From Pseudomonadota bacterium (GTDB taxonomy: Bacteria > Pseudomonadota > Gammaproteobacteria > Xanthomonadales > SZUA-36), in the NCBI GenBank assembly GCA_015222805.1, contig JADFVZ010000020.1, forward strand, positions 24,301 through 88,300: a DNA stretch of 64,000 nucleotides, read 5' to 3'. Positions 58,948 through 64,000 of the stretch are shown piece by piece. Position 1 is the stretch's first letter. Each line of letters begins with the position of its first letter. A program made the position numbers and the translations under genes. The notes under the pieces are model-generated. The model saw only the letters and a list, made by a program, of their open reading frames with translations, did no database searches and was not told the origin of the DNA.

Positions 58948-59970
58948 TTATGCCAGTGTTTGCCAGACAACCACGCTGGAATAGGTCAGGTAAAGCACTA
59001 ACAGTACAAAACCTGCAATGCGGCTGATTCGGCCGGCTCCTTTGAGGCGCCAGGCGAGGGCAAATAGCAGCAGGGTTAAGCCAAACATGGCAATCACATC
59101 ACGAGTCAGTACAAAGCTCTCAAGTGTAATGGGAGTGATTGCTGCGCCGATGCCGAGTACACCGAGTAAATTAAACATGTTTGAGCCAATCACATTACCA
59201 ATGGCAATGTCGTCTTCGTGCTTTAGCGCGCTGGAGATAGATGCGGCAAGCTCCGGCAGGCTGGTGCCGAAGGCCACGATCGTAAGGCCGATAACGGTAT
59301 CTGATATTCCGTATGTTGAGGCAATGGTTACCGCACCTTCCACCAGGAAAGCCGAACTTGTGGGGAGTAAAATCAGGCCAATAACCAGCCAGTAAATTGC
59401 CGTTTTCATAGGCATGTCGCGAGGTATTTCGGCTGCATACTCCTGAATCAGCGGGTCTGATTCCCCCCGTTCCATGCCGACAATAACCATATAAGTCAGC
59501 AGGACAATTAGACCTGTTAACAGCATGTAACCATCAACCTGCGTCAGCACACCGTCCCACATCAGCAGGGTTGCCATTATCATGATGAACAGCAGGATAG
59601 GGAATTCCTTACGTAATAACCCCGATTCAACCGTTAACGGGTAAATGAGTGCGGTAATTCCAAGGACCAGGCCAATATTGGTGATATTTGAACCGATGGC
59701 GTTGCCTACAGCCAGCCCCGGGTTTCCCTGCAGGGCGGCAATCGCCGAGACCACCATTTCAGGTGCAGATGTGCCGATACCAACAACGGTCAGGCCAATA
59801 ACAAGGGGGGAAATCCCAAGGTTGGATGCACTGGCCGCGGCACCCGCGACTAACCTGTCCGCTGCCCACACCAGCAGGATAAAGCCACCGATAATCTGAA
59901 TCAGGGCAATTAGCATGGTGTATTCAGGTAACCAGTGGTTTTGATTATTTTCAGGCTGATGGTCCGACAA
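58948..59970 (-). CDS. yrbG: K+-dependent Ca2+/Na+ exchanger-like protein
   Basis: VGLTVVGIGTSAPEMVVSAIAALQGNPGLAVGNAIGSNITNIGLVLG and the second repeat TIVAFGTSLPELAASISSALKHEDDIAIGNVIGSNMFNLLGVLG; true start may lie downstream at MLIALIQ. Confidence 0.93.
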   Translation of the reverse strand: MSDHQPENNQNHWLPEYTMLIALIQIIGGFILLVWAADRLVAGAAASASNLGISPLVIGLTVVGIGTSAPEMVVSAIAALQGNPGLAVGNAIGSNITNIGLVLGITALIYPLTVESGLLRKEFPILLFIMIMATLLMWDGVLTQVDGYMLLTGLIVLLTYMVIVGMERGESDPLIQEYAAEIPRDMPMKTAIYWLVIGLILLPTSSAFLVEGAVTIASTYGISDTVIGLTIVAFGTSLPELAASISSALKHEDDIAIGNVIGSNMFNLLGVLGIGAAITPITLESFVLTRDVIAMFGLTLLLFALAWRLKGAGRISRIAGFVLLVLYLTYSSVVVWQTLA

Positions 59971-60110
59971 TCATAAAAAAGTCGGAATTTAGTCAGAATC
60001 ATGCAATTGTTTCCATATTTTTATGCTGATAAGGCTGTTAAAATGCCCATTCTAAATCGCCGTTTATTTTAAAACCAGCCGGTCTGGCGATCATTAATAG
60101 TGGATAGTCT

Positions 60111-60347
60111 ATGGATAGCAACGCAATAGAGCAACTGATTCGCGCCGGATTACCGAATGCGCAGGTCAAAGTCAGCTCAGATGACAATGTGCATTTTGAA
60201 GCAGTGGTTACCAGTTTAGCATTTGCAGGGAAAAATCCCCTACAACGGCATCGGCTGGTTTATGCCACATTGGGAGAACTGCTTGGCGGTGAAATTCATG
60301 CTTTATCTATCCAGGCAAAATTGCCGGAAACCCCGGAAAATAATTAA
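60111..60347 (+). CDS. ibaG: BolA-family protein
   Basis: IRAGLPNAQVKVSSDDNVHFEAVVTSLAFAGKNPLQRHRLVYATLGELLGGEIHALSIQAKLP; upstream of murA. Confidence 0.93.
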   Translation: MDSNAIEQLIRAGLPNAQVKVSSDDNVHFEAVVTSLAFAGKNPLQRHRLVYATLGELLGGEIHALSIQAKLPETPENN

Positions 60348-61634
<1,287 letters not shown>

Positions 61635-61762
61635 GCCGATTAAACCTCAAATTATCCCCATTTTTGGTCGTGTCAGGCTTACGAAAACAGCAGTAACTCC
61701 CGGCTTGTAAGCATTACCCCCCATAGGGGTAACTGGCTGCTATTCGCTGGTTAGTTTCCTGT

Positions 61763-62542
61763 TCAGGTGCTTTTACAGCGGTCTCTGGTTTCTACTTGTT
61801 GTCCCTGGTATGTCAGTTTTTTAAGTTCCAGCCTTACTCGGCTTTTATCTGTTTTTCCTGTCTCAGTCCTGATGACAATATAGTCAAAATCCGGGGCTAG
61901 CCAGTGGTGCTGGAATTTGCCCGGTTTTTTCTGTACGCGTTCAATTTTTATGGTTGGCAGGCAGCCTAATGCTGTTTGCAGGTTTTCCCTTGAGCTCAGT
62001 CTGAAGCGTTTTTGTTCGATCTCATCCTTATCCAGAAAAGGAAAATGAAAATCTGTTTTACCGTTGGCTACAGCACGCTGCATGCTGAACAGGAAAGTGA
62101 TGGGATCCAGAGTGCGAGGTTTCAGGTCAAGGTCGAAAGTTTCATCATTATGGCGAATGACTATCTGCATTGTCTGCCAGTCGAAGGCTGCAAACCAGTT
62201 ATCCTTTATCCCAAGATATTTTAACTGTCTCTGGAATATCAGCGGTTGAGGTTTTCCCCGGTTCCAGAAAAACTCTCCCATTTCGGTGTCCCTGGCGCGG
62301 GCCAGACGGGCCAGTCCCTTGTCGCCGTTTGCAGATAGTGTATAGCGGAAACGGTCGTTACCCAGGAATTCCAGCCGGGCGACAGGTCGGCTCTGTAGCT
62401 TGCCATTATAGGTCAGTTCGAGCTCAGCTTCGTAGGGTTTGGGACTGTTACCTGGCCTTGTCTTGTGATTCTGGTTGGCCCCAAGGTTGACTGCCAGTAA
62501 GAGCAAAGTGGCCATCAGCGGCCATGTGTAAAGGTTTTTCAT
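61763..62542 (-). CDS. DUF3108-domain secreted protein
   Basis: Signal peptide [57 protein letters not shown]. Confidence 0.85.
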   Translation of the reverse strand: MKNLYTWPLMATLLLLAVNLGANQNHKTRPGNSPKPYEAELELTYNGKLQSRPVARLEFLGNDRFRYTLSANGDKGLARLARARDTEMGEFFWNRGKPQPLIFQRQLKYLGIKDNWFAAFDWQTMQIVIRHNDETFDLDLKPRTLDPITFLFSMQRAVANGKTDFHFPFLDKDEIEQKRFRLSSRENLQTALGCLPTIKIERVQKKPGKFQHHWLAPDFDYIVIRTETGKTDKSRVRLELKKLTYQGQQVETRDRCKST

Positions 62543-63167
62543 GTGCGATTCCATCAATGTTCAGCATATCATCTATCAAACGGACTGTATGCAGGCTGAA
62601 TAACTCCAGGCTTGCAAGCAATAATAGATGTTCAATCGGTTGCAGGCGGTTTGCCATGCCCTCAGCGGTATCGTTGGCTTCTATCGGTAAAGTAACCTGG
62701 CCAATCAGTGTCCCGGCATCTAGCTCCGGGGTAACAAAGTGGATGCTGGCACCATAATGCGTATCACCGGCAGATAATGCCCGGTTATAGGTGTCCAGGC
62801 CGGTGTATTTGGGCAGCAGGGAAGGGTGCAGGTTAATAATGTGGCCTCGATACTGGTTTACCAGTTCAGGCCCGAGGATACGCATAAAACCTGCGAGTAC
62901 GATCAGGTCCGGCTGCGATTCCTGTATTTGCCGGCCCAGTTCCTGGTCATAACTTTGCCTGTCGGGGTAGCTTGCCGGATCAACAAAAACAGTAGGGATA
63001 CCGGCTGCACGGGCAATTTCCAGCCCTTTTGCTGTATTGCGGTTACTGATGGCAGAACAGATATCCAACGGCAGGCTGGCGCTGTCACGGGCGCCAATCA
63101 TCGCCGCGAGGTTACTACCGCGACCGGATAGCAGCACCAGGCATCGGAGTTTATTCACGGACTTCAA
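62448..63167 (-). CDS. purN: Phosphoribosylglycinamide formyltransferase
   Basis: [98 protein letters not shown]. Confidence 0.96.
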   Translation of the reverse strand: MKSVNKLRCLVLLSGRGSNLAAMIGARDSASLPLDICSAISNRNTAKGLEIARAAGIPTVFVDPASYPDRQSYDQELGRQIQESQPDLIVLAGFMRILGPELVNQYRGHIINLHPSLLPKYTGLDTYNRALSAGDTHYGASIHFVTPELDAGTLIGQVTLPIEANDTAEGMANRLQPIEHLLLLASLELFSLHTVRLIDDMLNIDGIAHEKPLHMAADGHFALTGSQPWGQPESQDKAR

Positions 63168-64000
63168 GTTGAATAACTAACCCTGTGTGCAGGATCAACA
63201 GCCGGGTCAATAGCACAGACTGCGCCAATAATGACAGCTTCCTCACCCAGTTCCCTGGCGCTTGTACAAATAGCATCCGCATCCGCCGCAGGCACCAGCA
63301 TCACCAGGCCGACGCCGCAGTTAAAGGTGCGCAGCATTTCTTCGCGGCTGATATTGCCCTGTTCCTGCAGCCAGTTAAATACTGCAGGCTGTTGCCAGCT
63401 GTCGAGATCGACTTCTATTCCGCAGTCATCCGCCAGTACCCGGATGATGTTTTCGGTAATACCGCCGCCGGTGATATGGGCGATACCATCAATTTGATGC
63501 TTTTCCAGGAGTTGCAAAGTGTTTTTCACATAAATTCGGGTTGGTGCGAGCAGGGCCTCACCGAGGGTTTCCTTACTGCCCGGCAGTTCTGCGCTTAGGT
63601 CGGCAGAGCTGTGCTCTATGACTCTGCGAATCAACGAATAGCCGTTTGAATGCGGCCCACTGCTTGCCAGGCCGATGAGTTTGTGCCCCGGACGGATCGC
63701 ACTGCCATCGATGAGACTGGATTTTTCGACCACACCGACAGTGAAGCCTGCGAGGTCATAGTCACCCGGTGGGTACATACCGGGCATTTCAGCGGTTTCG
63801 CCCCCGGTTAAGGCACAACCTGCCTGGCGACAGCCTTCGGCGATACCCTGAATGACTTCTGCTGCCTGTTCAATCTCCAGTTTGCCACAGGCAAAATAGT
63901 CCAGGAAGAATAATGGTTCCGCCCCCTGTGCGAGGATGTCATTCACACACATTGCTACCAGGTCGATACCAATGCTGCCATGTTGATCCAGGTCGCGAGC
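63164..64000 (-). CDS. purM: Phosphoribosylformylglycinamidine cyclo-ligase (5' truncated by window edge)
   Basis: [68 protein letters not shown]; frame stays open to the window edge. Confidence 0.97.
   Translation of the reverse strand, partial: ARDLDQHGSIGIDLVAMCVNDILAQGAEPLFFLDYFACGKLEIEQAAEVIQGIAEGCRQAGCALTGGETAEMPGMYPPGDYDLAGFTVGVVEKSSLIDGSAIRPGHKLIGLASSGPHSNGYSLIRRVIEHSSADLSAELPGSKETLGEALLAPTRIYVKNTLQLLEKHQIDGIAHITGGGITENIIRVLADDCGIEVDLDSWQQPAVFNWLQEQGNISREEMLRTFNCGVGLVMLVPAADADAICTSARELGEEAVIIGAVCAIDPAVDPAHRVSYST

Overview
Gammaproteobacterial chromosomal window, densely coded. Housekeeping blocks: folP(partial)-glmM; a translationally coupled pantothenate/CoA operon (DUF2520 PanG-like protein, panB, panC, coaBC, coaX); maeA, serA, serC; surE-pcm-yqaA-nlpD; and at the right end rpoS, mgtE, rapZ-ptsN-hpf-yajQ-rpoN-lptBAC-kdsC-kdsD-yrbG, ibaG-murA, purN-purM(partial). 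The standout is a 13-gene operon at about 20.7-31.8 kb. It has a ferritin-like diiron protein, a full Mrp/Mbh-type membrane module (MrpE, F, DUF4040/MbhD, G, MbhE-MrpB fusion, MrpC, and a fused double MrpD), NuoH/B/C/D-like subunits without [NiFe]-site cysteines, and a 590-aa NuoI-like ferredoxin fused to a GltD/NfnB-like NAD(P)H flavoprotein. Gene order matches archaeal/Thermotoga Mbx(MBS)-type complexes. A near-consensus FNR/Anr box sits about 42 bp upstream of the inferred start site of a TATAAT promoter ahead of the operon. The 3' end of the flavoprotein gene is duplicated as a decayed copy about 3.3 kb downstream, bracketing an AT-rich sulfatase/LysR insert. Other notable points: nlpD and rpoS are separated by about 31 kb, a small secreted-protein gene has an apparent +1 frameshift in an A-run, and the CoaBC and PanG-like proteins are atypical. 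No rRNA, tRNA, CRISPR array or transposase was recognised. All calls come from reading the sequence and supplied ORFs; no database search was run.
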